From NCBI GenBank assembly GCA_028456385.1, contig JALNQF010000658.1:1-17692 (forward strand): 17,692 nt of DNA, in the 5' to 3' direction. Origin of the DNA: Ophiosphaerella korrae. Taxonomy: Eukaryota > Ascomycota > Dothideomycetes > Pleosporales > Phaeosphaeriaceae. A program made the translations under genes and the position numbers. Below, in pieces: positions 16,401-17,692 of this stretch. A model generated the notes under the pieces. That model was not told the DNA's origin, did not search any database, and was given only the letters and a program-made list of their open reading frames with translations. Numbering within the stretch: the first letter of the stretch is position 1; the number at the start of each line of letters is the position of its first letter.

Positions 16401-17692
16401 GTATAGTAAATATTTACTCTTATTACGCTTTATATATAATACTATTAAGAAGCTTTATATTTATAATAATACTCTATTAGGTCTAAGGATTTATATTTTA
16501 TACTTAGCCTATCTTAATCTTTTTATAGTAGTAATATAGAATTATAGATATAAATATAATAATAAAGACTACTAAGATTATATATTTATTATACTAGGGA
16601 AATATCTAAGTATATCTTAGTGTAGATAACTTATAGATAAATAATAGTTATTTATTATAATATATATAATATATAAATTTATACCTATATTTATATTCTT
16701 AAGCCTAGAAATATCTACCTAGATATTCTAACACTAGGTTAAATATTTATTAGTATTTACTATAATACTAATTTATATTAATTAGGCTTAAATATATAAA
16801 CCTTAGAAAGTATTATAATATTAGATACTAATATATATATATATCTATATTTACTTAATTTATTAAGTTGTTTTAGGAATATAGAAATTAGATATAAAAT
16901 TACGTTAAAAATATTTTATATCTTTTTTACTAAAAAGTATAAATTTACGTAGATTTATTATAGATACCTAGATCTATTCTATATAGTATAGTTCTTTCTT
17001 TTATACTAATTTCCTAAATATATTAGTAGATATAATATAACTCTTATAAATCCTCTTTACTTACCTTATAATAGGTAGCTTAGTTTTATATAGAATATAG
17101 TATCTTCTTTACTTATATTAATACTTATCTTAGAAGTATTAACGTACCTTTCTTAAAACTTTAGTATCTTTAAAGACTTTATATAGCCTAGTAGTAATAT
17201 ATCTATATACTTCTCTTTCTACCTTAGTATTATTAAGGTATAACTTAAAGTTTATAAGGTATAGAGTAGGTTAGCTATATACTAAAGAGATATCTATATC
17301 TATATCTAGAAATACTATTATCCTATTTATATTACTATTAGGGTTAAGATATATTATTATAGGCGAGGTATTAGATTAGATAAGAGGATTCTAACTCTAT
17401 ATTTTTTGCGCACTTAGGATCTAGTAGACGCTACCCTAGATACTAGTTAGTTAAAATCTATAGAGTTTATTATATTAGTTAGTTATACTCTCTAGGATTT
17501 ATAATATAATTTATGTTATTAGTAGAATATAATAATAGTCTAAGTTTATATAGTATAGTTTAGAGTATATACGTTTTAGTTAATATACTTTTTTTATATC
17601 TTTAATAATCTTAGAAGTCTATCCTAAAAAGAAATTAGCTAGAATTCTAGGTATAGTGTAGAATTAAACTATCTATATCTATTAGATATTCT

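Larger units (their letters stand above)
14985..17692. repeat. AT-rich, RIP-degraded block (right)
   Basis: Composition switches abruptly near 14985 to A/T-rich sequence saturated with TpA and poor in CpA and TpG, as at 1-1260. No open frame of note exists. Recognisable tandem arrays occupy 15100-16400; beyond that only irregular AT-rich sequence is seen, apart from a short GC-richer patch near 17400-17440. The block runs off the end of the window. Confidence 0.85.

Overview
The window looks like nuclear DNA of a filamentous ascomycete. Genes carry short GT..AG introns (47 to 106 bp) with CTAAC or CTGAT-type branch points. Two very AT-rich blocks almost lack CpA and TpG and are full of TpA, the footprint of repeat-induced point mutation (RIP). 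Transposon remnants belong to families common in Pezizomycotina. A Dothideomycete is my guess from overall style; nothing in the window proves it.

Layout: 1-1260 is a RIP-degraded AT-rich block. 1261-3350 is balanced-composition DNA with no gene I can support, apart from small repeats. 3352-4802 is a 5'-truncated or internally deleted hAT transposon. It abuts the C-terminal third of an isochorismatase-type hydrolase gene (4803-5078). 5079-7586 is repeat-rich spacer holding a 127-bp inverted-repeat mini-element with a 9-bp direct flank (5585-5729) and one plausible two-exon small gene (6115-6559). 7587-8560 (minus) is a frameshifted conserved-looking gene, apparently interrupted by an 18-bp minisatellite (8576-8850). 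The minisatellite runs in frame into a CCHC zinc-knuckle remnant (to 9264). A second copy of the minisatellite and its flank lies at 9780-9870. 10349-10604 holds a second hAT fragment preceded by a triplicated 19-bp unit.

10653-12169 (minus) is a vacuolar Ca2+/H+ antiporter (CAX/VCX1 type) pseudogene. Its introns are still readable, but it is broken by three frameshifts and a nonsense codon. 12464-14640 contains a weak secreted-peptide candidate, several eroded coding segments, and a small acidic protein gene with a good TATA box (13990-14325). From about 14985 to the end is a second AT-rich RIP block containing at least three successive tandem-repeat arrays (periods about 70, 107 and 52 bp).

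Functionally this is a transposon and pseudogene graveyard between two RIP-mutated repeat blocks, as in gene-poor compartments or subtelomere-like regions of fungal genomes. The best candidates for intact genes are 6115-6559 and 13990-14325, both of unknown function. No rRNA, tRNA, CRISPR array or operon is visible.
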